DNA of 64,000 nt from Wansuia hejianensis (GTDB lineage: Bacteria; Bacillota; Clostridia; Lachnospirales; Lachnospiraceae). The DNA lies in NCBI RefSeq assembly GCF_014337215.1, contig NZ_CP060635.1:1625501-1689500 (forward strand), given 5' to 3'. The stretch's first letter is position 1; each line of letters begins with the position of its first letter. Positions 23,930 to 32,551 of the stretch are shown piece by piece. The notes beneath the pieces were generated by a model that was given only the letters and a program-made list of their open reading frames with translations, searched no databases and was not told the DNA's origin. A program made the position numbers and the translations under genes.

Positions 23930-25309
23930 ATGACGGAAACAGAAATTAAAAATATGGTCAGCCAGCAGCGTTCCTTTTTTTACACCGGGACTACTCTGGA
24001 TATCAATTACAGAATACAGGCCCTGAAAAAGCTGAAGGCCTGCATCCTGTCCCGGGAAACGGCGATCAATGAAGCCCTCCAAAGGGACCTGGGAAAAAGC
24101 GGGTTTGAAAGCTACATGTGCGAAACCGGGCTGGTGCTCAGCGAGATTTCCTATATGCTGAAGCATATCCGGTCCTTTGCCAGAGAAAAACGGGTTCCAA
24201 CTCCTCTGGCTCAATTTCATTCCAGAAGCTATCAGAAGCCCTCCCCCTACGGGACTGTGCTGATCATGAGTCCCTGGAATTATCCCTTCCTCCTGACCAT
24301 GGACCCTCTGGTGGACGCCCTGGCTGCCGGCAATACAGCGGTTTTAAAACCCAGCGCCTATTCACCGCACACCAGCGAGATTATGAAAGAGATCGTCCGG
24401 GAATGCTTTGAGGAGCCTTATGTGACGGCCGTCACCGGAGGCCGTGCAGAGAACACCTGCCTTCTGCAGGAATCCTTTGACTACATCTTTTTTACCGGAA
24501 GCCAGGCCGTCGGCAAAGAGGTAATGAAGCAGGCCGCTGCCCACCTGACCCCCGTCACCCTGGAGTTGGGCGGAAAAAGCCCCTGCGTCGTGGAAAAAAC
24601 AGCCAATCTGAAACTGGCCGCCAAACGGATTGTCTTCGGCAAATTCCTCAACTGCGGGCAAACCTGCGTGGCTCCTGACTACATTTACTGCGACAGGGAG
24701 ATAAGGGAAGCGCTGATCGATGAAATTAAACGCCAGATCACCGCCCAGTTCGGCAGGGACCCGCTGGCCAATCCAGATTATGGCAAGATCATCAATGAAA
24801 AGCATTTTCAGCGTATTTCCGGCCTGATCCAACCGGATAAGGTCGTTTTTGGAGGGAAAACAGACCCCCTGGCCCTGAAAATAGAACCGACCGTGATGGA
24901 TTCCGTCACCTTTGAAGATCCGGTCATGCAGGAAGAGATCTTCGGCCCGCTCCTGCCCGTCCTGACTTACGAATCCTTCCAGGATGCCATCCAGACGATC
25001 AACTCAATGGCTCATCCGCTGGCGCTGTACATATTTTCTGCTAACAGGCCGGCAATCAGGAAAATCACTGCCGAATGCGGTTTTGGCGGCGGCTGTGTCA
25101 ACGATACGATCATTCATCTGGCAACCAGTCAGATGGGCTTCGGCGGCTTCGGAGAAAGCGGCATGGGCTCCTATCACGGCAGAGACGGCTTCCGCACTTT
25201 CTCACATTTTAAAAGTATTGTGGATAAAAAAACCTGGCTGGATCTTCCCATGCGGTACCAGCCTTACAAAAATATACATGACAAGCTGATTCATTTCTTT
25301 TTGAAATAA
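23930..25309 (+). CDS. Aldehyde dehydrogenase, class 3 type
   Basis: 459 residues, the shorter length typical of ALDH3-type enzymes. Motifs are in order: SPWNYPF (about 114-120), FFTGS (cofactor loop), LELGGKSP (catalytic Glu, near 210-217), NCGQTCVAPDY with the nucleophile Cys near 244, EEIFGPLLPV and GGFGESGMGSYHG. It oxidises medium-chain or aromatic aldehydes to acids with NAD(P). A GGGAGGAA ribosome binding site lies seven to ten bases upstream. It is flanked by two iron alcohol dehydrogenases in one direction, consistent with aldehyde detoxification or fermentation of an alcohol or diol. Confidence 0.92.
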   Translation: MTETEIKNMVSQQRSFFYTGTTLDINYRIQALKKLKACILSRETAINEALQRDLGKSGFESYMCETGLVLSEISYMLKHIRSFAREKRVPTPLAQFHSRSYQKPSPYGTVLIMSPWNYPFLLTMDPLVDALAAGNTAVLKPSAYSPHTSEIMKEIVRECFEEPYVTAVTGGRAENTCLLQESFDYIFFTGSQAVGKEVMKQAAAHLTPVTLELGGKSPCVVEKTANLKLAAKRIVFGKFLNCGQTCVAPDYIYCDREIREALIDEIKRQITAQFGRDPLANPDYGKIINEKHFQRISGLIQPDKVVFGGKTDPLALKIEPTVMDSVTFEDPVMQEEIFGPLLPVLTYESFQDAIQTINSMAHPLALYIFSANRPAIRKITAECGFGGGCVNDTIIHLATSQMGFGGFGESGMGSYHGRDGFRTFSHFKSIVDKKTWLDLPMRYQPYKNIHDKLIHFFLK

Positions 25310-25401
25310 TACTGACAGAGGGCAGCCGCTTCATTTCTGTTTTTCTGCCTGATATTTTCTCTACAAAAGACTCATACTATCCCCGAGAAGGAGGATCGAT
25401 T

Positions 25402-26583
25402 ATGAGCAGATTTACATTACCAAGAGATATTTATCACGGAAAAGGCTGCCTGGAAGAACTGAAAAATTTAAAAGGGCGCAGGGCTTTCCTCGTCACCGGC
25501 GGAGGTTCCATGAAACGTCAGGGTTTCCTGGATAAAGCAGCCGCTTTTTTGGAAGAAGCCGGGATGGAACTCCGGTTTTTTGAAGGTGTAGAACCTGACC
25601 CGTCAGTAGAGACGGTTCTAAAGGGCGCTGAGGCAATGCGGAGCTTTCAGCCTGACTGGATCGTATCCATCGGCGGCGGCTCACCCATTGACGCCGCAAA
25701 GGCCATGTGGGCTTTTTATGAATACCCTGACATTACCTTTGAGGACTTATGCGTCCCCTTTCATTTCCCTGAATTGAGAAGGCTCGCCAGATTCGCGGCA
25801 ATACCCTCCACATCCGGCACCGCGACAGAGGTCACCGCTTTCTCGGTAATCACCGACTACCAGACCGGGGTCAAATATCCCCTGGCCGATTTTAACATCA
25901 CCCCAGACGTGGCAATTGTAGATCCCGAGCTGGTACAGGGTCTGCCTGCCAGGCAGATTGCCTATACAGGGATGGATGCGCTGACGCATGCGGTAGAGGC
26001 ATATGTTTCCACACTGCACTGCCCCTTCACGGACCCTCTCGCCCTCAAAGCCATTGAAATGGTACTGGATTATCTTCCGGCGTCTTACCGGGGAAACCAG
26101 TCCTCCAGGGAACAGGTGCATTACGCCCAATGTCTGGCCGGTATGGCCTTCTCCAACGCACTCCTGGGAATCGTCCACTCCATGGCCCACAAAACGGGAG
26201 CCGCATTCACCTGCGGACATATTCCTCACGGCTGCGCCAACGCGATCTACCTGCCCTACGTAATCCGCTATAATGCCAGGGTGCCGGAAGCGGCCAGCCG
26301 CTACGCACAAATCGCCCGCGCCGCAGGACTTGCCGGAGCAAGCGAGCAGTCGCTGGTGAACAGCCTCTGTGAAAAGATATTTTCCTATAATAAAGACATG
26401 GATATTCCCTGCTCTTTACAGGGCTTCGGCATCCCTGAGATGGAGTTCAGGGAAAAGCTCGCGAAGATCTCTGAGCTCGCCGTTTCTGACGCCTGCACCG
26501 GTTCCAATCCACGCCCGATCACCACGGCCGGCATGCAAAGGCTGATAACATGCGCATATTATGGTACTGAGGTCGATTTCTGA
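25402..26583 (+). CDS. Iron-containing alcohol dehydrogenase (second)
   Basis: 393 residues. Cofactor motif GGGSPIDAAK is at 91-100, STSGTATEVT at 136-145. Metal ligands are Asp192 and His196 (GMDALTHAVEA), His259 (GIVHSMAH) and His276 (IPHG). It is closer to the butanol dehydrogenase/lactaldehyde reductase branch than to the first paralogue, from which it differs clearly. The ATG follows GAAGGAGGATCGATT. A 92-base gap separates it from the aldehyde dehydrogenase; I see no terminator there, so it may belong to the same transcript. It ends at a strong bidirectional terminator. Confidence 0.9.
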   Translation: MSRFTLPRDIYHGKGCLEELKNLKGRRAFLVTGGGSMKRQGFLDKAAAFLEEAGMELRFFEGVEPDPSVETVLKGAEAMRSFQPDWIVSIGGGSPIDAAKAMWAFYEYPDITFEDLCVPFHFPELRRLARFAAIPSTSGTATEVTAFSVITDYQTGVKYPLADFNITPDVAIVDPELVQGLPARQIAYTGMDALTHAVEAYVSTLHCPFTDPLALKAIEMVLDYLPASYRGNQSSREQVHYAQCLAGMAFSNALLGIVHSMAHKTGAAFTCGHIPHGCANAIYLPYVIRYNARVPEAASRYAQIARAAGLAGASEQSLVNSLCEKIFSYNKDMDIPCSLQGFGIPEMEFREKLAKISELAVSDACTGSNPRPITTAGMQRLITCAYYGTEVDF

Positions 26584-26641
26584 CGGTTCCAGAGAATCAA
26601 AGGGCTGACCCCGCCAGGGGGTCAGCCGCACCGTCATTTTT
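26581..26641. terminator. Bidirectional terminator between alcohol dehydrogenase and MerR gene
   Basis: Inner stem GGCTGACCCC (26603-26612) with GGGGTCAGCC (26618-26627); an outer stem TGACGGT (26581-26587) with ACCGTCA (26630-26636) extends it, with T residues following on the plus strand. It includes both stop codons of the convergent genes. Confidence 0.8.
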
Positions 26642-27482
26642 CATAAAATGCCTCGAATGCCCGGCCGATGAATATGGCCGCACCTTCTCCATACATTTTA
26701 TCCAGGGTTTCCTGTATTTTTCTGTTATTCTGATATTCCTCTGCCGCCTCCAGCATCATAGCGCTTACATCCTTCATCTGATAAAGCTGCTTTGCCACAA
26801 AATCATATTCTCCGACCACCTCTTTTACTGCAAAAGAAGTCACATCCTCACCCTTTCTGGCTGCGAGTTTTTTCAGCACTTCGTCCATGCGTTTCTGATA
26901 TGCCGGTATGATCTGTGGATTATCCGGGTTTTCAGCGGCCTTCAGCGCACTTTCTTTGTCGCCGTACCATTCCACCATTTTCGCATAATTCTTCTGGGCA
27001 TTCTCACTGGCTGCACTTTCCCGAAAATGTTTTTCATACTGTTCCAGTCCCCCGTACTGCTCCGCGAGCTGCTCTAGCTGCTCCTTCGGCATATTGGTAA
27101 CGATAGCCGCATAAAGCTTGTCAATGTCCTCTTTGCTGAACACTTCAAAATCCATCCTGTTATCTCCTTTCAGAATGTCATCCAGGCTGGCGATGAGGCG
27201 CTCCAGGCGTTCTTTTTTCATCACCAGCATCTGTCTCTGACTCTGCAGTATCTGGTTACTGTCAAGATGTGGATTTTCCATAACAGCCTTGATATCCCTT
27301 AAGGGCATATCGAATTCCCGGAAAAACAAGATCTGCTGCAATCTTTCCAGGGCCTTATCGTCATAAAGCCGGTATCCCGCCTCACTGACCGCCGTAGGCC
27401 TGAACAGCCCAATCTCATCATAATAGTGAAGCGCGCGCACGCTGATACCTGTCAGTTCAGATACTTCTTTAACCGTTTTCAT
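26634..27482 (-). CDS. MerR family regulator with TipAS domain
   Basis: 282 residues. The MerR winged helix spans about residues 1-70 (VKEVSELTGISVRALHYYDEIGLFRP, then GYRLYDDKALERLQQI), a coiled coil follows to about 110, and a C-terminal TipAS-type domain begins near 125 (YGGLEQYEKHFRESA, MVEWYGDKESAL). TipA proteins bind thiopeptide-like drugs and activate their own promoter. A promoter of the MerR kind, with a 19-base spacer and a dyad, lies directly upstream, so autoregulation is likely. It is downstream of, and in the same direction as, an aldo/keto reductase gene. A drug-sensing role is family inference. Confidence 0.92.
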   Translation of the reverse strand: MKTVKEVSELTGISVRALHYYDEIGLFRPTAVSEAGYRLYDDKALERLQQILFFREFDMPLRDIKAVMENPHLDSNQILQSQRQMLVMKKERLERLIASLDDILKGDNRMDFEVFSKEDIDKLYAAIVTNMPKEQLEQLAEQYGGLEQYEKHFRESAASENAQKNYAKMVEWYGDKESALKAAENPDNPQIIPAYQKRMDEVLKKLAARKGEDVTSFAVKEVVGEYDFVAKQLYQMKDVSAMMLEAAEEYQNNRKIQETLDKMYGEGAAIFIGRAFEAFYEK

Positions 27483-27512
27483 CTGTATGGCCTCCTTTTT
27501 CCTGACAAAAAC

Positions 27513-27543
27513 AGTTTAAACTATGACGTTCCGTCAAGGTCAA
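27513..27543 (-). promoter_or_regulatory. MerR-type promoter and dyad operator
   Basis: TTGACC (27543-27538) and TAAACT (27518-27513) are separated by 19 bases. The inverted repeat TGACG-TTC-CGTCA (27524-27536, plus-strand reading) sits between them. An overlong spacer twisted by an activator bound to a central dyad is the established MerR mechanism. Confidence 0.8.
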
Positions 27544-27551
27544 CAGAAAAA

Positions 27552-28661
27552 TTATTGTTTTTCCAGCTCCACCAGCTCCTTCATATAAGCCGGGACATCA
27601 ATTCCCTGAGGGCAATGCTTTTTACACAGCCCACAGCCGAGGCAATCCTCCGGCCGGCGGCCCTCATCCAGCATCTTCAGGAAGTCGATCCTCCACGCTC
27701 TGTCCAGTTTGATGTCATTATAGATATTCAGGACACGGGGTATATTGATCTGCTTCGGACACTCCTCACAGCAGTAACGGCACCCGGTACAGGCTACAGA
27801 TATCAGAGGGCGGTACTCCGCGCAGACTTCCTCAACCAGTGCCTTCTCCTCTGCCGTCAGTGGGCTGTACTCTGAAAAGACAGCCAGGTTGTCCTCCATC
27901 TGTTCCAGAGTGTTCATGCCGCTGAGTACCACAGCCAGCTTCTCCTTATCCATCAGCCAGCGCATCGCCCAGGAGGCGATGGAGCGGTCCGGTTCCACGT
28001 CCTTCAGACGCTTTTCCAGGGCTGGCGGCATCTCCGCCAGCCTTCCGCCGCGGACCGGCTCCATGACCATGACCGGAATATCCGTCTGCTCCAGCGCTTC
28101 ATACAGTGCCCTGGCGTCTCCAAACAGCCAGTCAAAATAATTCAGCTGTATCTGCACAAAATCCCAGTCATAAGCAGCCAGGACGCGTGGAAACTGTTCC
28201 GGGGAACCGTGGTAGGAAAAGCCCAGATACCGGATCGTCCCTTTTCGCTTTAATTCCTCAAAATAGCCGAGACACTCCCTGGTCAGGATCTGGTCCAGAA
28301 AGTTATCCCGCAGTTCATGGAGCAGATAAAAATCAATGCGGTCGGTACCCAGCCTGCGCAGCTCCTCCGTAAACTGTGCTTTATAATCCGGCTCCGCAAG
28401 GATATTGAACTTATCAGCCAGATAATAACTGTCTCTGGGATATTTCGCCAGCGCCCTGCCCAGCACCTCTTCTGAACCGCTGTATACATACGCCGTATCA
28501 TAATAATTGATGCCGGAAGCCATCGCTTTATCAATGATTGTCTCTGATTTTGCAAAATCAATCGGAGCCCCGGGCTGATTTCCTTCTCTGGGTAAACGCA
28601 TGGTGCCCATTCCCAGCCGCGACAGGCTCACTTCTCCCCGAAAGTCCTTATACTGCATCAT
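27552..28661 (-). CDS. Aldo/keto reductase with C-terminal ferredoxin-like domain
   Basis: 369 residues. The N-terminal AKR barrel has LGMGTMRLP, the catalytic YDTAYVY (Asp/Tyr), LADK (Lys) and DFYLLHEL (His). The last 100 residues carry two [4Fe-4S]-type motifs: CTGCRYCCEECP and CLGCGLCKKHCP. The fusion is common in anaerobes and suggests electron supply from ferredoxin rather than, or in addition to, NADPH (inference). The start at ATGATG follows GGAGGGATTC. It lies upstream of the MerR/TipAS gene with only 69 bases between them, which hold the MerR promoter. The substrate is unknown. Confidence 0.92.
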   Translation of the reverse strand: MMQYKDFRGEVSLSRLGMGTMRLPREGNQPGAPIDFAKSETIIDKAMASGINYYDTAYVYSGSEEVLGRALAKYPRDSYYLADKFNILAEPDYKAQFTEELRRLGTDRIDFYLLHELRDNFLDQILTRECLGYFEELKRKGTIRYLGFSYHGSPEQFPRVLAAYDWDFVQIQLNYFDWLFGDARALYEALEQTDIPVMVMEPVRGGRLAEMPPALEKRLKDVEPDRSIASWAMRWLMDKEKLAVVLSGMNTLEQMEDNLAVFSEYSPLTAEEKALVEEVCAEYRPLISVACTGCRYCCEECPKQINIPRVLNIYNDIKLDRAWRIDFLKMLDEGRRPEDCLGCGLCKKHCPQGIDVPAYMKELVELEKQ

Positions 28662-28823
28662 GAATCCCTCCATTCTGTGATCATTCTAATGTTTAAACGA
28701 TAGCATATTATTTCTTTATTATCAATACATAGGGGCTTGTCCCCATGACGCCGTCCAGCGATATGCTAAAATCATCGAGATGTGCTTAGCAATATGCCTT
28801 GCTGCATACTCTATGTGGATTGG

Positions 28824-28856
28824 AAAAACCCCGGAAGCCGAAGTTCCGGGGTTTTT
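28824..28856 (-). terminator. Terminator of the rplM-rpsI operon
   Basis: AAAAACCCCGGAA pairs with TTCCGGGGTTTTT around a seven-base loop. It lies 30 bases after the rpsI stop codon and is symmetrical, so it can also stop transcription arriving from the other side. Confidence 0.92.
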
Positions 28857-28886
28857 GATACATTCTGATTACTTTTGTTCGGTTGA

Positions 28887-29279
28887 TTATCTCTTGGAGA
28901 ACTGAGGCGCACGACGTGCTGCCTTCAGGCCGTACTTCTTACGCTCTTTCATACGCGGGTCACGGGTCAGGTATCCGGCGCTCTTCAATACCGGCCTGTA
29001 CTCTGTGTCTGCCTGAAGCAAGGCACGGGCGATTCCATGACGGATGGCACCTGCCTGTCCGGTATAGCCGCCGCCGTGTACATTTACAAGAATATCGAAT
29101 TTGTCGACGTTCTCTGTAGCTGTCAGAGGCTGACGAACGATGGTCTTCAGTGTCTCCAGACCAAAGTATTCATTGATATCTCTTTTATTAATCGTAATCT
29201 TACCGGTTCCCGGCATCAGATATACTCTCGCGATTGATTTTTTTCTTCTTCCTGTTCCATAGTATCTTGCACTAGCCAA
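28887..29279 (-). CDS. rpsI: 30S ribosomal protein S9
   Basis: 130 residues, the standard length. The family start RYYGTGRRKKSIARVYL and the C-terminal DPRMKERKKYGLKAARRAPQFSKR are unmistakable; the C-terminal Lys-Arg tail reaches the ribosomal P-site tRNA. It follows rplM by 17 bases, the universal pairing, and shares its promoter and leader. A strong terminator lies downstream. Confidence 0.98.
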   Translation of the reverse strand: MASARYYGTGRRKKSIARVYLMPGTGKITINKRDINEYFGLETLKTIVRQPLTATENVDKFDILVNVHGGGYTGQAGAIRHGIARALLQADTEYRPVLKSAGYLTRDPRMKERKKYGLKAARRAPQFSKR

Positions 29280-29296
29280 TGTCTCTTACCTCCTCA

Positions 29297-29725
29297 TTAA
29301 AATGTCAGCACTTCCGGTTTCTGAGCTGCATGGGGATGCTCAGCACCAGCGTACACATGAAGTTTTGCCAGCATTGCTCTTCCTAAAGGTCCTTTGGGAA
29401 GCATGCCTTTGACTGCCAGTTCAATTACTTTTTCCGGTTTCTTTGCCAGCAGTTCCTTTAAAGTGGTCTCTTTCATGCCGCCCACGTACTCGGAGTGGCT
29501 GTAATAGATCTTCTGATCCAGCTTTTTGCCGGTCACTTTAATCTTCTCTGCATTGACAATCACTACATAATCACCGGTATCTACATGAGGAGTGAACTCC
29601 GGTTTGTTCTTTCCTCTTAAAACCTTTGCTACTTCTGAAGCCAGACGTCCAAGGGTACAATCCGTAGCATCAACAACATACCATTTCTTCTCGATCTTAT
29701 CCGGATTAGCCATAAATGTGTTCAT
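29297..29725 (-). CDS. rplM: 50S ribosomal protein L13
   Basis: 142 residues from MNTFMANPDKIEKKWYVVDA, after AGGAGGTTATATCC. The frame extends 27 codons further upstream but those are in the leader. L13 signatures include LGRLASEVAKVLRGKNKPEFTP, GDYVVIVNAEKI and GMLPKGPLGRAML. L13 is an early assembly protein of the large subunit. It is the first gene of the L13-S9 operon. The leader of about 215 bases between promoter and start is long enough for autogenous L13 control, as known in other Firmicutes. Confidence 0.98.
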   Translation of the reverse strand: MNTFMANPDKIEKKWYVVDATDCTLGRLASEVAKVLRGKNKPEFTPHVDTGDYVVIVNAEKIKVTGKKLDQKIYYSHSEYVGGMKETTLKELLAKKPEKVIELAVKGMLPKGPLGRAMLAKLHVYAGAEHPHAAQKPEVLTF

Positions 29726-29942
29726 GGATATAACCTCCTGTGTTATAACTGCATCTAAAATATCATGTAATGCCGGGCCTGGTGCCCGATTCTGTGCTCT
29801 CGCCACTGTCCGAATGGTTCCCGCACACGAATAAACATCTCAGCCGGGGCTTTGGCCTCCATGTTCTCATTCTGGCTCCTGCCGCACTGGAATTCCGCAT
29901 TTGGGAGATGCAAAACCGCCAGCAGCCGACACGGTGCCACAC
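29726..29942 (-). promoter_or_regulatory. rplM leader, possible L13-binding element
   Basis: The transcript from the promoter at 29949-29977 would carry about 215 untranslated bases. Ribosomal L13 leaders are known in Firmicutes at this position. I see short inverted repeats (for example GGGC...GCCC around 29773-29796) but could not confirm the published consensus. Confidence 0.4.
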
Positions 29943-29948
29943 TGATTA

Positions 29949-29977
29949 ATTATATGATACGAACTCGTATGTGTCAA
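29949..29977 (-). promoter_or_regulatory. Consensus promoter of rplM-rpsI with a dyad in the spacer
   Basis: TTGACA (29977-29972), 17 bases, TATAAT (29954-29949): a perfect sigma-A promoter. The spacer contains ATACGA-GT-TCGTAT, a 14-base dyad exactly between the boxes, placed where a repressor could act. Confidence 0.88.
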
Positions 29978-30013
29978 CCATTATTTACATTTTTTGCATG
30001 AAATTAACCCGAT

Positions 30014-30814
30014 TTAAACACATGCTTCATTCAGACTGAAACTGTCATCCTTTCTGTTCCGGAAATCTGGCTCCCACTCGGGATACTGTATTTCCAGCAA
30101 CGTCAGCCCGCAGGCCCTGGCCGTGGGACCGGCCTGGCTTCTGTCCCTGGCTTCAAGAATCTGCTGCATCCGCTCCGCCGGCCAGGAGCCCTTCCCTGCT
30201 TCCAGCAGAGTACCGGCGATGATCCGTACCATATGATACAGGAACCCGTTTCCCTGAATCTGAAAATGGATCATGTCGTCCTCTTTCCACAGCCGGGTGC
30301 CATAGATAGTCCGCACGGTTGAACCTTCCGCGCCCTGAACGGCCGCAAAGCTTTTAAAATCATGAGTGCCCGGCAGATACCCCGCCGCCTCCTTCATCGC
30401 TTCCAGATCCAATGCCCCGTACCAGAACATACTGTCCTGCCTTCTGGTAGGGTCGGAAAATGTGCGGTTCAGGATTTTATATTCATATGTTTTTACTGTA
30501 CTCGTAAAACGTGGATGGAATTCCGGAGAAACCTCCTGTGATCCCTGTATCCGTATATCCTCCGGAAGCCTGGTATTCAAAGCAAAGGCGATCTTATCTC
30601 CAGGCATCCGCGCCCGGGTATCAAAGACCGCCACATTCCCTCTCGCATGTACCCCAGCATCCGTCCGGCTGGCGCCGACGGTGTGGATCTCCTCTTTCAA
30701 AAGCTCGCTCAGCGCTCTGTTCAGCACCTCCTGAACGGTGATCCCGTTGGGCTGCACCTGCCAGCCGCAATAGTTCGTACCGTCATATGCGACCGTCAAT
30801 TTTATCCGCTTCAT
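30014..30814 (-). CDS. truA: tRNA pseudouridine(38-40) synthase
   Basis: 266 residues from MKRIKLTVAYDGTNYCGWQ, after GAGGGAT; a longer frame of 26 more codons lacks support. The catalytic Asp is in GASRTDAGVHARG, and the C-terminal FLYHMVRIIAGTLLEAGKG is typical. It converts U38-U40 of the anticodon arm to pseudouridine. It lies in the conserved ecfA1-ecfA2-ecfT-truA-rplM-rpsI order, 71 bases after ecfT; the rplM promoter starts anew downstream. Confidence 0.97.
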   Translation of the reverse strand: MKRIKLTVAYDGTNYCGWQVQPNGITVQEVLNRALSELLKEEIHTVGASRTDAGVHARGNVAVFDTRARMPGDKIAFALNTRLPEDIRIQGSQEVSPEFHPRFTSTVKTYEYKILNRTFSDPTRRQDSMFWYGALDLEAMKEAAGYLPGTHDFKSFAAVQGAEGSTVRTIYGTRLWKEDDMIHFQIQGNGFLYHMVRIIAGTLLEAGKGSWPAERMQQILEARDRSQAGPTARACGLTLLEIQYPEWEPDFRNRKDDSFSLNEACV

Positions 30815-30885
30815 ATCCCTCAACCCACTTTCTATACTCACAGGGCAGCGACAGGACTTCCCTGCTCCCGGCACGGCTGCCATTT

Positions 30886-31689
30886 TTACCATTTCAGGAC
30901 GACTCCTATCACAATCGAAGCTGCCAGATATACCAGCAAAAAGCTGTACGCCAGCCAGTCTCTCTTCTGATACCGGAGAGGTTTCATCTGCGTTCTTCCC
31001 TCTCCCCCATGGTAGCAGCGTGCTTCCATGGCCAGCGCCAGGTCATTGGCCCGGCGGAACGCCGACACGAACAGCGGAACCAGCAATGGAACCATAGCTT
31101 TCACCTTTTTAATCAGCCCGCCCGAATCAAAATCTGCCCCGCGCGCCATCTGGGCTTTCATAATCTTGTCGGTTTCCTCCAGGAGTATCGGGATAAACCG
31201 GAGAGCGATGGACATCATCATGGCAATTTCATGAACGGGCACATGGATTTTGTTCAAAGGCTTCATCAGGCTTTCCATGGCGTCTGTCAGCTTGTTCGGC
31301 GTGGTCGTCAGCGTCATCAGCGACGCGCCGAGAATCAGATAAATCAGACGGATTCCCATCCGTCCCGCCAGCGCCAGTCCTTCCCACGTCACTCTCAAAA
31401 TACCCCACTGCCAGATCACCCGTCCCGGTGTCAGCAGAACGTTCAGGGTCATGGTGATGACCAGAAGTACCACAATGGACTTTAATCCCCGTATCATGAA
31501 GGAAAAGGGCACCTTCGACAACAAAATAACACCTATCAGAAAAGCAGTTCCCAGAAGATATCCCCAGCTGTTCATCACAAACAGGGACACAATATAAATC
31601 AGGGTACCGACAAATTTTACTCTCGGGTCCAGCCGGTGCAGAAGGGATTCTGCAGGATAGTACTGGCCTATTGTAATATCTCTTATCAT
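30886..31689 (-). CDS. ecfT: ECF transporter membrane coupling protein EcfT
   Basis: 267 residues with about five to six membrane segments. The two Ala-Arg-Gly coupling motifs that contact the ATPases are AQMARGADF and AMEARCYHGGEG. Together with EcfA1 and EcfA2 it forms the energising module shared by vitamin-specific S components encoded elsewhere; none is in this window. It follows ecfA2 by four bases. The ATG at the chosen position starts a normal-length protein. Confidence 0.96.
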   Translation of the reverse strand: MIRDITIGQYYPAESLLHRLDPRVKFVGTLIYIVSLFVMNSWGYLLGTAFLIGVILLSKVPFSFMIRGLKSIVVLLVITMTLNVLLTPGRVIWQWGILRVTWEGLALAGRMGIRLIYLILGASLMTLTTTPNKLTDAMESLMKPLNKIHVPVHEIAMMMSIALRFIPILLEETDKIMKAQMARGADFDSGGLIKKVKAMVPLLVPLFVSAFRRANDLALAMEARCYHGGEGRTQMKPLRYQKRDWLAYSFLLVYLAASIVIGVVLKW

Positions 31690-31693
31690 AGCT

Positions 31694-32551
31694 TTATCCT
31701 ATCTGTCTGCCAAGTGCCTTTAAAATGGATTCCTTGGCTTCTTCTACTGTTGTTGCGGTTACGTCCACATCCATCCCCGCATCCTTCAGAGCATGCATGA
31801 TATAAGTCATCTGGGGCGCTGCCAGGCCGATCTTTTCCAGTTCCCTGTAATGTGAAAAGACCTCCTTCGGCGTGCCGTCATAGGCCTTCTCCCCGTGATT
31901 CATCACGATGATCCGCTCTACATATTTGGCAATATCCTCCATGCTGTGGGAAACCAGTATGATAGTAATTCCCCTGGTGTCATGGAGATATTCAATCCGG
32001 TCCAAAATCTCATCTCTGCCCTTCGGATCGAGGCCGGCTGTAGGTTCATCCAGGATCAGGACGTCCGGGTTCATGGCCAGAACGCCCGCTATGGCAACCC
32101 TCCTCTTCTGACCTCCTGACAAGTCAAAGGGAGATTTCTCATACAACTCTTCAGGAATCCCCACATGGCGCAGAGATTTCTCCGCCTGTTCCCGGCATTC
32201 TTCCGGCGTCAGCCCCTGGTTCTTGGGACCGAAACAGACGTCTGTGATCACATCTGTCTCAAACAGCTGGTGCTCCGGATACTGGAACACCAGTCCCACA
32301 TGAAAACGAAGGTCCCTCAGTTTGTAACCGTCCGCCCAGATATCCTCTCCGTCATAGAGCACACGGCCCGAGGTGGGACGCATCAGACCGTTAAAATGCT
32401 GAATCAGCGTGGATTTCCCGCTGCCCGTATGCCCGATGATTCCGATAAATTGTCCCTGGGGGATCTCCAGAGACACATTTTTCAAGGCATGCATTTCATA
32501 TGCAGTACCGGGGCTGTAGGTATAGGTCACATCTTCTAATTTTATCGACAT
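31694..32551 (-). CDS. ecfA2: ECF transporter ATPase EcfA2
   Basis: 285 residues. Walker A GHTGSGKST near residue 40, the Q-loop QYPEHQLFE, signature DLSGGQKRRVAIAGVLAMNP and Walker B VLILDEPTAGLDP are all intact. The QYPEHQLF form is diagnostic for the second ECF ATPase. It powers vitamin uptake with EcfA1 and EcfT at the inner face of the membrane. Its first ten bases overlap the end of ecfA1, so the two are translationally coupled for equal amounts. Confidence 0.96.
   Translation of the reverse strand: MSIKLEDVTYTYSPGTAYEMHALKNVSLEIPQGQFIGIIGHTGSGKSTLIQHFNGLMRPTSGRVLYDGEDIWADGYKLRDLRFHVGLVFQYPEHQLFETDVITDVCFGPKNQGLTPEECREQAEKSLRHVGIPEELYEKSPFDLSGGQKRRVAIAGVLAMNPDVLILDEPTAGLDPKGRDEILDRIEYLHDTRGITIILVSHSMEDIAKYVERIIVMNHGEKAYDGTPKEVFSHYRELEKIGLAAPQMTYIMHALKDAGMDVDVTATTVEEAKESILKALGRQIG

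Noticed and set aside
29726..29942. Confident L13 leader assignment
   Set aside because: Position fits, but I could not match the consensus by eye, so it is listed only as possible.
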